A stretch of DNA of 38,200 bases from Bacillota bacterium (GTDB lineage: Bacteria; Bacillota; Sulfobacillia; JAJZYS01; JAJYTV01): positions 1-38,200 of the forward strand of contig JAJZIE010000003.1 of assembly GCA_021810725.1 (NCBI GenBank), in the 5' to 3' direction. The notes beneath the pieces were generated by a model. The model ran no database searches and had not been told where the DNA came from. It saw only the letters and a list, made by a program, of their open reading frames with translations. Below, piece by piece: positions 18,982 through 26,636 of this stretch. How positions within the stretch are numbered: the first letter of the stretch is position 1; each line of letters starts with the position of its first letter. A program made the position numbers and the translations under genes.

Positions 18982-19228
18982 AGGATCCACCTCCTCTGCA
19001 TGTGCAGCGTACCATGCGATACTTTGCGCGCATGCGTCCTGCATCACACAAAGGATCGTCACGGCTCACGGCCTGATTGAGGCACGCGCACCGCGGCCTT
19101 TGGTTTGCGTAAGGGTGACCCTGGTCCCGCCGAAGATTTGGACACACCCCCGACCTTTCGTCCCATGGCAGGCATGCCCGGCGTGCACTGTTCGCCGAGC
19201 TTTCGCATCCTGTATCGTCGCATTGGGG
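18982..19228. other. Divergent intergenic region, lipoprotein / moaA
   Basis: About 250 bp holds both promoters. It contains the 10-mer CGTAAGGGTG at 19108-19117, which also occurs upstream of the molybdoenzyme operon at 21346-21355. A weak GGTGA-N6-TCCCG half-palindrome at 19114-19129 overlaps it. I see no clear -35/-10 pair and no RNA gene. Confidence 0.4.
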
Positions 19229-20281
19229 GTGAACTTCCTGTCGCATCAATACTTGCGGCGTAAAGAGCCGCAAGTTTCGGATAGGCTCGGACGGCCCCTC
19301 AGAGATCTGCGCATTTCCCTGACGGACCACTGCAATTTCCGCTGCGTCTATTGCATGCCGAAGGCCGTATTCGGCACGCGTTACCGTTTTGTCGACCATG
19401 CCGGACTCCTGACGTTCGCCGAGATCGAACGCCTCGTCCACCTCTTCGCGCAGCTCGGCGTCGGCAAGCTCCGCCTCACGGGCGGCGAACCGCTGCTTCG
19501 CCCGCACATCGAAGACCTGATCGCCGCGCTCGTCGCGGTGCCCGGCATCGAGGACATCGCCGTGACGACGAACGGTTCGCTCTTGACGGCAAAGAAGGCC
19601 AAGGCCCTCAAGGACGCGGGCCTTCGGCGCATCACGATCAGCATCGACTCCCTGCAGGACGAGACCTACCAGGCGATGAACGACGTCGGCTTCCCGGTGG
19701 CGAAGGTGCTCCAGGCGATCGACCACGCCGAGGCGGCCGGGCTGCCCGTGAAGCTCAACATGGTCGTGCGGCGCGGCCTGAACGACCAGGACATCCTGCC
19801 GATGGCGGAGCACTTCCGGCATACGCCGCATGTCCTGCGCTTCATCGAGTACATGGACGTCGGCAACATGAACGGCTGGCGTCCCGAGGATGTCGTGCCG
19901 TCCCGCGAGATCATGGCCCGCATCGGCGAGCGCTGGCCGCTCGAGCCGCTCGAGCCGAGCCGCTACGGCGAGGTGGCCTCCCGCTACGGCTACAAGGACG
20001 GCCAGGGTGAGATCGGATTCATCTCCTCGGTCTCGCAGCCCTTCTGCCAGACCTGCACGAGAGCCCGGCTGTCGCCCGAAGGCACGCTCTACACCTGCCT
20101 CTTCGGCACGTCCGGCAAAGACCTGCGCGAGCTTCTGCGCGGCGGCGCCGGCGACGACGAGATCCTCCAGGACCTCAAGCAGGTCTGGGGCTCACGCGAA
20201 GACCGCTACTCCGAGCTCAGGAGCCTGCTGCGCGGGCGTGGCGACGGCCAGAAGGTCGAGATGTTCCACATCGGCGGCTGA
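19229..20281 (+). CDS. moaA: GTP 3',8-cyclase (molybdenum cofactor biosynthesis)
   Basis: The product, about 350 aa, is a radical-SAM enzyme that converts GTP to 3',8-cyclo-GTP, the first step of molybdopterin synthesis. The N-terminal cluster motif CNFRCVYC gives Cys35, Cys39 and Cys42. GGEPLLRP follows, and the C-terminal cluster set is Cys273, Cys276 and Cys290 (CQTCTRARLSPEG, then YTC). The protein ends in Gly-Gly, as active MoaA does. The start is uncertain: GTG 19229, TTG 19223 and TTG 19253 are all in frame and none has a clear ribosome binding site. No other mo* gene lies nearby; it serves the two molybdoenzymes in the window. Confidence 0.93.
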   Translation: MNFLSHQYLRRKEPQVSDRLGRPLRDLRISLTDHCNFRCVYCMPKAVFGTRYRFVDHAGLLTFAEIERLVHLFAQLGVGKLRLTGGEPLLRPHIEDLIAALVAVPGIEDIAVTTNGSLLTAKKAKALKDAGLRRITISIDSLQDETYQAMNDVGFPVAKVLQAIDHAEAAGLPVKLNMVVRRGLNDQDILPMAEHFRHTPHVLRFIEYMDVGNMNGWRPEDVVPSREIMARIGERWPLEPLEPSRYGEVASRYGYKDGQGEIGFISSVSQPFCQTCTRARLSPEGTLYTCLFGTSGKDLRELLRGGAGDDEILQDLKQVWGSREDRYSELRSLLRGRGDGQKVEMFHIGG

Positions 20282-20332
20282 AGGGCTGTGGGAACGCCCA
20301 TGGCCTTGGCGGGAGAGGGGAATCCGCCGGAA

Positions 20333-20348
20333 TGTGATCTGCGTCACC
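20333..20348 (+). promoter_or_regulatory. CRP/FNR-type palindrome upstream of the narL-like gene
   Basis: TGTGATCTGCGTCACC has one mismatch to TGTGA-N6-TCACA. On the minus strand it reads GGTGA-N6-TCACA, the same form as the site at 69-84. It ends 56 bp before the ATG at 20405. Confidence 0.5.
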
Positions 20349-20404
20349 TTTTCCGCCATGTGGCGCGGCTAGCATGACGGCGCAGACAGCTGGAGAGTGA
20401 CGGC

Positions 20405-21028
20405 ATGAGTGGACCGATCCGCGTCTACCTCGTCGATGCTCGCTCTATTTGGCGCTCCGGCCTGCGCGAGGCACTGGAAGCGGACCTGGCCTTCCTCGTC
20501 AAGGGCGAAGCGCCGGACCATGCTGCCGCCCGGCAGGATCCGGAGTTTGCGCGTAGCGATGTGCTCGTGACAAGCTGGCCGCCTCTCAGGTCGGGAGATC
20601 TGCCGGACCTGGGGCGGATACCCACGCTGGCGCTGATGCGTGAAGGGGCCGAACCGGGTGCAGGCATCAGGGCCTTGCAGGGCGGCGCCGCTGCCTGCCT
20701 TTATGACGATCTGGGCGCCAAGGACTTGCGCTCGGCGGTCCGCTTCGTGCACGAGGGCGGCTGCCTCGTCGACCCGCTGGTCGCCGCTGCCGTCACGCAG
20801 CGGATCCACGAGCCGCAGCGAGCCGTGCCCCAGCTCAGCGAAGTCGAAGCCAAGGTGGCCGCCTGTATCGCGCGCGGCTGCACCAACCGCGAGATCGCGA
20901 GCGAGACGGGGCTGGCCGAGCGCACCGTCGTGACGATCATCTCCTCCTTGCTGCAAAAGCTTGGCGTGCCCACGCGCAGCGCCGTGGCCGCATGGTGGAT
21001 CAGGCAAGGGAGCCACCCGGGCGACTGA
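20405..21028 (+). CDS. NarL/LuxR-type regulator with degenerate receiver domain
   Basis: The 207-aa protein has a response-regulator-like N-terminal domain (1-130) and a LuxR-type HTH at about 145-200 (LSEVEAKVAACIARGCTN, then IASETGLAERTV). The receiver lacks key residues: only Asp11 remains of the usual acidic pair. The strand that should end in the phospho-acceptor Asp reads DVLVTSW, and the conserved Lys position is replaced by Asp in CLYDD. It is probably not controlled by phosphorylation, and no sensor kinase is nearby. The gene stands alone, with a CRP/FNR-type site upstream and a strong terminator after it. It probably regulates the neighbouring respiratory genes; that is inferred. 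Confidence 0.85.
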   Translation: MSGPIRVYLVDARSIWRSGLREALEADLAFLVKGEAPDHAAARQDPEFARSDVLVTSWPPLRSGDLPDLGRIPTLALMREGAEPGAGIRALQGGAAACLYDDLGAKDLRSAVRFVHEGGCLVDPLVAAAVTQRIHEPQRAVPQLSEVEAKVAACIARGCTNREIASETGLAERTVVTIISSLLQKLGVPTRSAVAAWWIRQGSHPGD

Positions 21029-21036
21029 AGCGGAGA

Positions 21037-21068
21037 AGCCGCAGCGATCTCGCTGCGGCTCTCTTTTT
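21037..21068. terminator. Bidirectional terminator between the narL-like gene and tatA
   Basis: A perfect 11-bp stem, AGCCGCAGCGA at 21037-21047 and TCGCTGCGGCT at 21050-21060, is followed by CTCTTTTT. It serves the plus-strand regulator and probably also the convergent tatA gene. Confidence 0.88.
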
Positions 21069-21076
21069 CTGCGTGC

Positions 21077-21277
21077 CTAGGCCTTGTTCTCGCTGGGCGG
21101 CTCCTGCTTGGCCTCCACCGCTAGGTCGTGCTGGACCTCATTCATGGACTTGCGGAATTCCTTGATCGTCTTGCCGATGCCCGCGCCGATTTCGGGCAGG
21201 CGCTTCGGCCCGAAAAGCAGCAGGGCGATGACAAGGATGATGACCAAATGCACCGGTGTGAGTAGATCCAAAATCAC
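21077..21277 (-). CDS. tatA: Sec-independent translocase protein TatA
   Basis: This 66-aa protein has a single N-terminal membrane helix (LVIILVIALLLF), the FGPKRLPEIG hinge and an amphipathic helix (GAGIGKTIKEFRKSMNE), followed by a charged tail. This is the complete TatA architecture. The start is GTG 21277, shortly after GGGAGG on the minus strand. It is divergent from a molybdoenzyme subunit with a twin-arginine signal, its likely cargo. No tatC is present in the window. Confidence 0.92.
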   Translation of the reverse strand: MILDLLTPVHLVIILVIALLLFGPKRLPEIGAGIGKTIKEFRKSMNEVQHDLAVEAKQEPPSENKA

Positions 21278-21561
21278 GCCTCCCTTGCGTCGGGGGCTTC
21301 TCCGACACCGCCAGTCTAGCAGAGGCGCTTTGCAAGGCAGCCGTCCGTAAGGGTGCAGCGCCACGCGTAAGGTTGGACCATTCGACAAAGTAGAAACGCC
21401 GCGAAGCGGCCATGGGATACTGAACGCCCTTACGGATGCCATGTGCGGTCTGACGACGCCGGTCCACTTTCGGACAATAAAGGCGGAGCCAACGCCGGAT
21501 GAGGACACGGGCACACCTTTGGAAGAATGTAGCCCGTAGACATGTCGGGAGGTGGCTCACA
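21278..21561. promoter_or_regulatory. Divergent promoter region tatA / molybdoenzyme with CGTAAGG repeats
   Basis: About 284 bp separates the two genes. TCCGTAAGGG at 21344-21353 and CCCTTACGGA at 21427-21436 form a perfect 10-bp inverted repeat 73 bases apart. A further CGTAAGG lies at 21366-21372, 20 bp from the first copy and in the same orientation. The 10-mer CGTAAGGGTG (21346-21355) recurs upstream of moaA. This may be a regulator site for molybdoenzyme genes; no known consensus is matched. Confidence 0.4.
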
Positions 21562-24036
21562 ATGCCGAAAATCCGTCGGCGGACATTCCTCAAGGGAGTC
21601 GCGGGCGGCGTCGGCCTTGCCGCACTAAGCACCCCGAGCTTCCGCCTGCTGGAGGCCGCAGCCGCGGGCAAGAGCAAGCCGCAGGGGAGTCGGGACCAGA
21701 CGTTCCGCACCGGCCACTCGAACAACTGCGACGGCTCGTGCGGACATCTCGTGCACGTGCGGGATGGACGTGTACGCTTGATCGAGGGTGCCCCCTGGGA
21801 CGACACGACCGTATCGGGAGCGCAGGCGCCGGACTACCACGCTCGCATCTGCCTGCGTGGCATCTCGCAGATCCAGAACACCTATAGCCCCGACCGCATC
21901 CGCTATCCCTACAAGCGGATCGGTCCGCGCGGCTCCGGCCGCTGGCAGCGCATCACCTGGGGAGAAGCCACCTCGACCATCGCCCAGAAGTTCCAGGAGA
22001 TCCAGCAGAAGTACGGCAAGACGGCGATCTGGATCCCGCCGTACACGGGTTCGCTCAGTGTTCTCGAGGGCGTGATCGGAGCGGGCTACCGCTTCGCGAG
22101 CGTCATCGGCGCGTCCGGTGGGGACTTCGAAGGAGACAACGAGGGCGACTCCGCGACTCCGGCCGGCTTCAACTACGTCCTGGTCGACCCGACGAACCCC
22201 GCGAACGGCGGCGGCTTTCTCGACGGTCATGAATTCACGGACTTCATGAACTCCAAGGTTATTTTCCTCTGGGCCAACAACCTCGCGGAGACGTCGATCC
22301 CCGACTGGCGCACGGTGATGGCCGCCCGCAAGAACGGCACGAAAGTGGTCGCGCTGGACCCGCGCTTCACGCCGACCTCGGCCTCCGCCGACGTTTGGGT
22401 GCCGATCCGACCGGGTACGGACCCTGCGCTAGTGGACGGCATGATCCGCGACATCCTGCAACGGAACATGATCAACGAGGACTATCTGAGGTCCTACAGC
22501 GTCGCTCCGTTCCTGGTGCGCGAGGACACGAAGCTCTTCCTGAGGGAGAAGGACGTGACGCCGGGCGGATCCGACGCGTACATGGTCATGGACAAGGACG
22601 GAAGCCTGAAGGCGGTCACGGACCCGAACCTCAAGCAGGCGCGGCTCTACGCCGCCACGACCGTGGGCAAGATGCGTGTGCGCACGGCTTTGCAGGCGCT
22701 ACGCGACGCCATGGAACCCTACACGCCCGAGTACGTCGCGAAGATCACCGACGTCAAGCCCGAGATGGTGACACAGCTCGCCGAGCTGTACGCCCAGGCG
22801 AACCCCGCGGCGATCAAGTGCGGCTTCGGCCTGTCGCACTGGTACCGGGGTGACCTCACCTACCAAGCGATGCTCACGATGGCGGCCCTGACGGGCAACA
22901 TCGGCGTGCACGGCGGCGGCGTGACCACATACAGCGGCGCCCTGCTCACCACCGCTTACGACCTCGGCGACTGGCTCTTCCCAGATGGCAAGAGCTACAC
23001 CTACCTACCGCCGATGCAAGCCTGCGACGCAATGCTCAAGAACGACCCCTATCCCGTGCGGGCCGCCTGGTTCGTCGTGGACAACTACGCCCAGCAGATG
23101 TCGGACAAGAACAAGGTGCGCAAAGCGCTCGAATCCCTCGACTTCCTCGTTGTCTCGGACTATGTCATGTCGGCGACGGCCGACTTGGCGGACATTGTCC
23201 TGCCGAGCTGCACCTACCTCGAGAAGACCGACCTCCTTGGCAGCGGCAATTACTATCTGCAGTACATGCCCAAGGTGATCGAACCGCTTTGGGAGTCGAA
23301 GTCAGACCTCGACCAGTTCACTATGGTCGCCCGCAAGATGGGCTACGGCAAGTACTTCGACAAGACCCCCGACGAGTACATCACCCAGATCCTGCGCATC
23401 GGCCAGAAGGATGCGGACGCGACGGTGGCCGGGCTGACGTGGGACCAACTGAAGAACGGAGCTCCGCATCTCAACACCGCAACGGTGCCCTACGTGCCGT
23501 TCTTCAACAAGCAGTTCCCGACGAAGTCCGGGCGGATCGAGTTCTACGTCGAGCTGCTGGTGCCGTACGACCAGGAGCTCTGCGGCTACAAGGAACCGAT
23601 CGAAGCGACGCCCTCGAATCCGCTCTACAAGAAGTACCCGCTCGTCTTCCTCTCCACCCACACGCGCTTCCGCACGCACTCGCAGTACACGCACCTGCCC
23701 TGGCTTGACGAGATCAACAACCAGGGCCAGGGCTTCCTGGAGATCAACCCGCGGGACGCCAGGGCGCGTGGCATCGCTGACGGCGCGGTGGTCCGGGTCT
23801 TCAACGACCGTGGCGAGATGAAGGTGCACGCGCGGTACACCGAAGGCATCAAGCCCGGCGTCGTCAACTGCTACCAGGGCGGTTGGGACACGGTCCGCGT
23901 CAAGCAGTACGTCGAGGGCCATCCGAACAACCTGACGCACCAGATTGCGAACCCGGCCCAGTCCATCATCCCGAACTTCCGCTCGAACGCGGCGTACTAC
24001 GACTGCCTCTGCCAAGTCGAACCGGTGGGAGTGTGA
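21562..24036 (+). CDS. Tat-exported DMSO-reductase-family molybdopterin oxidoreductase, catalytic subunit
   Basis: This 824-aa catalytic subunit begins with a twin-arginine signal (RRRTFLKG at 5-12, hydrophobic to about 34), so it acts outside the cytoplasmic membrane. Candidate [4Fe-4S] ligands are His52 or a nearby residue, Cys56, Cys60 and Cys97, in HSNNCDGSCG and ARICLRG; this resembles the His-x3-Cys-x3-Cys pattern of nitrate-reductase-like enzymes. The Mo-ligand region reads EGDNEGDSATP; Asp196 aligns with the NarG ligand Asp. The C-terminal MGD-binding domain includes STHTRFRTHSQY. The start is ATG 21562 after GGGAGGTGG. With an NrfD-type partner it resembles DmsABC/PsrABC-like enzymes. 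The substrate (DMSO, polysulfide, chlorate or other) cannot be assigned. Confidence 0.92.
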   Translation: MPKIRRRTFLKGVAGGVGLAALSTPSFRLLEAAAAGKSKPQGSRDQTFRTGHSNNCDGSCGHLVHVRDGRVRLIEGAPWDDTTVSGAQAPDYHARICLRGISQIQNTYSPDRIRYPYKRIGPRGSGRWQRITWGEATSTIAQKFQEIQQKYGKTAIWIPPYTGSLSVLEGVIGAGYRFASVIGASGGDFEGDNEGDSATPAGFNYVLVDPTNPANGGGFLDGHEFTDFMNSKVIFLWANNLAETSIPDWRTVMAARKNGTKVVALDPRFTPTSASADVWVPIRPGTDPALVDGMIRDILQRNMINEDYLRSYSVAPFLVREDTKLFLREKDVTPGGSDAYMVMDKDGSLKAVTDPNLKQARLYAATTVGKMRVRTALQALRDAMEPYTPEYVAKITDVKPEMVTQLAELYAQANPAAIKCGFGLSHWYRGDLTYQAMLTMAALTGNIGVHGGGVTTYSGALLTTAYDLGDWLFPDGKSYTYLPPMQACDAMLKNDPYPVRAAWFVVDNYAQQMSDKNKVRKALESLDFLVVSDYVMSATADLADIVLPSCTYLEKTDLLGSGNYYLQYMPKVIEPLWESKSDLDQFTMVARKMGYGKYFDKTPDEYITQILRIGQKDADATVAGLTWDQLKNGAPHLNTATVPYVPFFNKQFPTKSGRIEFYVELLVPYDQELCGYKEPIEATPSNPLYKKYPLVFLSTHTRFRTHSQYTHLPWLDEINNQGQGFLEINPRDARARGIADGAVVRVFNDRGEMKVHARYTEGIKPGVVNCYQGGWDTVRVKQYVEGHPNNLTHQIANPAQSIIPNFRSNAAYYDCLCQVEPVGV

Positions 24037-24042
24037 CGAACG

Positions 24043-24750
24043 ATGGCCCGCTGGGGAATGGTGATTGACCAGAGCAAGTGCGTCGGCTGCTGGACATGCG
24101 CTGTCGGCTGCAAGGCCATCAACGACGAGCCGCTCGGGTACTGGTGGAACCGCGTGCTTACGACCGAGCCCGACAGCTCGGCGCAGGTCGCCGCGCCCGC
24201 CACGCCGGCGGTGGACGTCCCGCACGGCACGTACCCGAACCTCGAACTCGCCTATCTGCCGCTGGCGTGCCAGCACTGCAACGACGCGCCCTGCGAGAAG
24301 GTCTGTCCGGTCGGGGCCACCTTCCGGCGCGACGACGGGCTGATCCTGATCGACTACGAGCGCTGCATCGGCTGTCGCTACTGTGTCGCAGCCTGCCCCT
24401 ACGGTGTACGCATCTTCAACTGGGGTCCCGCGAAGCGCGAGCCCGACTTCGTGATCGGCTACGGCGAGGAGTACCGGACGGGCGGACGGCTCGTGTTCGA
24501 GCCGGTACGGCCTGTGGGGATCGTGGAGAAGTGCACGCTCTGCGTCGAGCGTGTCGACGCGAACGAGCAGCCGTTCTGCGTGGACGTCTGCCCTGTCGGG
24601 GCACGTGTCTTCGGCGACCTCGACGACCCGAAGAGCGAGGTCTCGGTGCTGGTCAACGACGAAGGAGCGGAACAGCTTCTCGCGGAGCTCGGCACGAACC
24701 CTAACGTCTATTACCTGCCGTCCTCGCATCCGAGCAAGGTATCCGACTGA
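24043..24750 (+). CDS. Four-cluster ferredoxin subunit (DmsB/PsrB/NrfC type)
   Basis: This 235-aa electron-transfer subunit carries four [4Fe-4S] sites. The sixteen cysteines fall in the family order: Cys13/16/19/23 (CVGCWTCAVGC), then CQHCNDAPCEKVCP, CIGCRYCVAACP and CTLCVERV with CVDVCP. It has no signal peptide and would be exported together with the Tat-signal-bearing catalytic subunit. It starts 6 bp after that subunit, and the NrfD-type gene follows after 19 bp, giving an A-B-C order. Confidence 0.94.
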   Translation: MARWGMVIDQSKCVGCWTCAVGCKAINDEPLGYWWNRVLTTEPDSSAQVAAPATPAVDVPHGTYPNLELAYLPLACQHCNDAPCEKVCPVGATFRRDDGLILIDYERCIGCRYCVAACPYGVRIFNWGPAKREPDFVIGYGEEYRTGGRLVFEPVRPVGIVEKCTLCVERVDANEQPFCVDVCPVGARVFGDLDDPKSEVSVLVNDEGAEQLLAELGTNPNVYYLPSSHPSKVSD

Positions 24751-24769
24751 AGGAAGGGGTTGGCGAACC

Positions 24770-25990
24770 ATGGTCAACAGCAGCGTCCGAACAGACCTGC
24801 CTAGGGCACCCGGCCTAGCGCGCAGCCCCTGGACCTGGCTTCTCGGCGTCCTGGTGCTGCTCGGTCTCGTCGCCTGGGTCTACGAGCTCGGGCACGGGCT
24901 CGCGGCTACAGGCATGCGCGACGTGGTCTCCTGGGGCATGTACATCTTCACCTTCGCCTACCTCGTCGGCCTCTCCGCGGGCGGACTGATCGTCGCCTCC
25001 TCGTCGGAGGTCTTCCACATCGAGGCCCTCAGGCCGCTCGCGCGCCTGGGCGTCCTCACGGCCGCGGTCTTCTCCGCCGCCGCGGGGCTGATGATCATCC
25101 CGGACCTCGGCCAGCCGATCCGGGTGCTGAACCTGTTCATCTTCCCGAACTGGACGTCGCCACTCGTGTGGGACGTCACGATCATCACGATCTACTTCCT
25201 CTTCTCCGTCCTGGAACTCTGGGTGATGGTGCGCCGCCCCGAGAAGAAGAAGACGCTCACGACGCTTGCGTTCATCGGCCTGCCGCTCGCCGTGCTGCTC
25301 CATTCGATCACAGCCATCATCTTCGGCCTGCAGATGTCGAGGCCATGGTGGAACACGGCGCTCATGGCGCCCATCTTCGTGGCGTCCGCGATCCTCTCCG
25401 GCACCGCGCTGATCGTGCTGATCGCCTGGATCCTGCAGCGCTACAACAACCTGCGCATCCCTGCGGCCACCTGGCGCTGGCTTGCCGGGCTCATGGTCAT
25501 GGCGCTGTTCGTCGACCTCTTCTTCGTGGCCTCGGACTACGTGACCATCGCCTGGGACAACATCCCGAAGGACCGGCAGGTACTGGACCTCATCCTGCCC
25601 GGTGGCCCCTACCAGCTCACCTTCTGGTTCGAGTGGGTCCTCGGCGGCGTGATCCCGTTTGTCATCCTCGCCTCCTCGAAGTTGCGCGCCAAGGCCAGCA
25701 ACCTGGCGCTCGCCGCCGCGCTGATCCTGATGGGCGTCTACGCCTTCCGCATCGAGCTCGTCATTCCGGCGTTCGTCAACCCGCTGATCCAGTTGCCACC
25801 GGGCACCTCGCTCGGAGCCGTCTCGACGAGCGGATCCTTCCAGCTCGTCGGGCACTACAGCCCGACCTGGGTGGAGTATCTGATCACCGTCGGCCTCTTC
25901 GCGCTGACCGCTCTGGCGATCGCGATAGGGTATCGCCGCCTGCATCTCGGACGCACCATCCAGGAGGCGGCGGAGCATGTCGCGGACTGA
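24770..25990 (+). CDS. NrfD/PsrC-type membrane subunit
   Basis: This 406-aa polytopic protein has about nine or ten hydrophobic helices and no haem-ligand histidine pattern, as in the NrfD/PsrC family that exchanges electrons with the quinone pool. The family-like WGMYIFTFAYLVGLSAGG segment is at about 55-72. The start is ATG 24770 after GGAAGGGG; the same frame is open upstream over the previous gene but that part is only a shadow. It overlaps the chaperone gene by 14 bases. Confidence 0.93.
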   Translation: MVNSSVRTDLPRAPGLARSPWTWLLGVLVLLGLVAWVYELGHGLAATGMRDVVSWGMYIFTFAYLVGLSAGGLIVASSSEVFHIEALRPLARLGVLTAAVFSAAAGLMIIPDLGQPIRVLNLFIFPNWTSPLVWDVTIITIYFLFSVLELWVMVRRPEKKKTLTTLAFIGLPLAVLLHSITAIIFGLQMSRPWWNTALMAPIFVASAILSGTALIVLIAWILQRYNNLRIPAATWRWLAGLMVMALFVDLFFVASDYVTIAWDNIPKDRQVLDLILPGGPYQLTFWFEWVLGGVIPFVILASSKLRAKASNLALAAALILMGVYAFRIELVIPAFVNPLIQLPPGTSLGAVSTSGSFQLVGHYSPTWVEYLITVGLFALTALAIAIGYRRLHLGRTIQEAAEHVAD

Positions 25991-26618
25991 CCCGGCCGAC
26001 ATGGGCCTGACGCCGTACGCCGCCGCCTCCGCGGCCGCGGCCGCCCTGGCGGCATTCTGGGGAGAACCGGAGCTGAAGTCGCTGCGGCTCTGGCGGAGCG
26101 AGGCGCTCCAGAGTGACCTCGCTCTTCTGGCCGGAATGCTCGAGGCGGGCAAGCACCTTCTTGACCCCCTGCGCGCCGCGCTCAAGTCGCCACATCGGGT
26201 TCTGGCGGAGGAGTACGAACGGCTCTTTGTCGGGCCGGGAACCGTGCCGTGCCCACCCTACGAGGCGCTCTGGCGCAAGGATCGGCCGAAGCTCGAGCAG
26301 GGGACGGTGTTCGGTGCCGTCACCGGCCGGGTGGCGGACCTCTACGACGACATTGGTGTGCAGATGCGCGCGGACCTGCGCGAACTCCCGGACCACGTCT
26401 CGGCGGAGTGGGAGGCGGTCGCCCACGGCCTCAAAGGCGGCGCCGAGCAGCGCCGGGCGGCGCGGGAACTTGTCACGGATCACCTGCGGGTCTGGCTGCC
26501 GCCGTTCTGCGGCCAGGTCCGGGAGGCCGCAAGCCTGCCGTTCTACGGACTCGTCGCCAGCTTGACCGAAGCATGGCTCCCTGCGCTTGCGGAGCTTCCA
26601 GGCGGGGACGAAGACTGA
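25977..26618 (+). CDS. TorD/DmsD-family molybdoenzyme chaperone
   Basis: This 213-aa helical protein has the TorD-family core EYERLFVGPG, PCPPYEALW and the downstream DHLRVWLPPFC segment. Such chaperones bind the Tat leader and help cofactor insertion before export. It overlaps the NrfD-type gene by 14 bases, so translation is coupled and its client is almost certainly the molybdoenzyme at 21562. Confidence 0.9.
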   Translation: MSRTDPADMGLTPYAAASAAAAALAAFWGEPELKSLRLWRSEALQSDLALLAGMLEAGKHLLDPLRAALKSPHRVLAEEYERLFVGPGTVPCPPYEALWRKDRPKLEQGTVFGAVTGRVADLYDDIGVQMRADLRELPDHVSAEWEAVAHGLKGGAEQRRAARELVTDHLRVWLPPFCGQVREAASLPFYGLVASLTEAWLPALAELPGGDED

Positions 26619-26636
26619 AAGGCCCTGGGGAGGACG

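Noticed and set aside
19114-19129. A further CRP/FNR-type site upstream of moaA
   Set aside because: One half is good (GGTGA) but the other reads TCCCG and lacks the CAC core, so it was not counted with the others.
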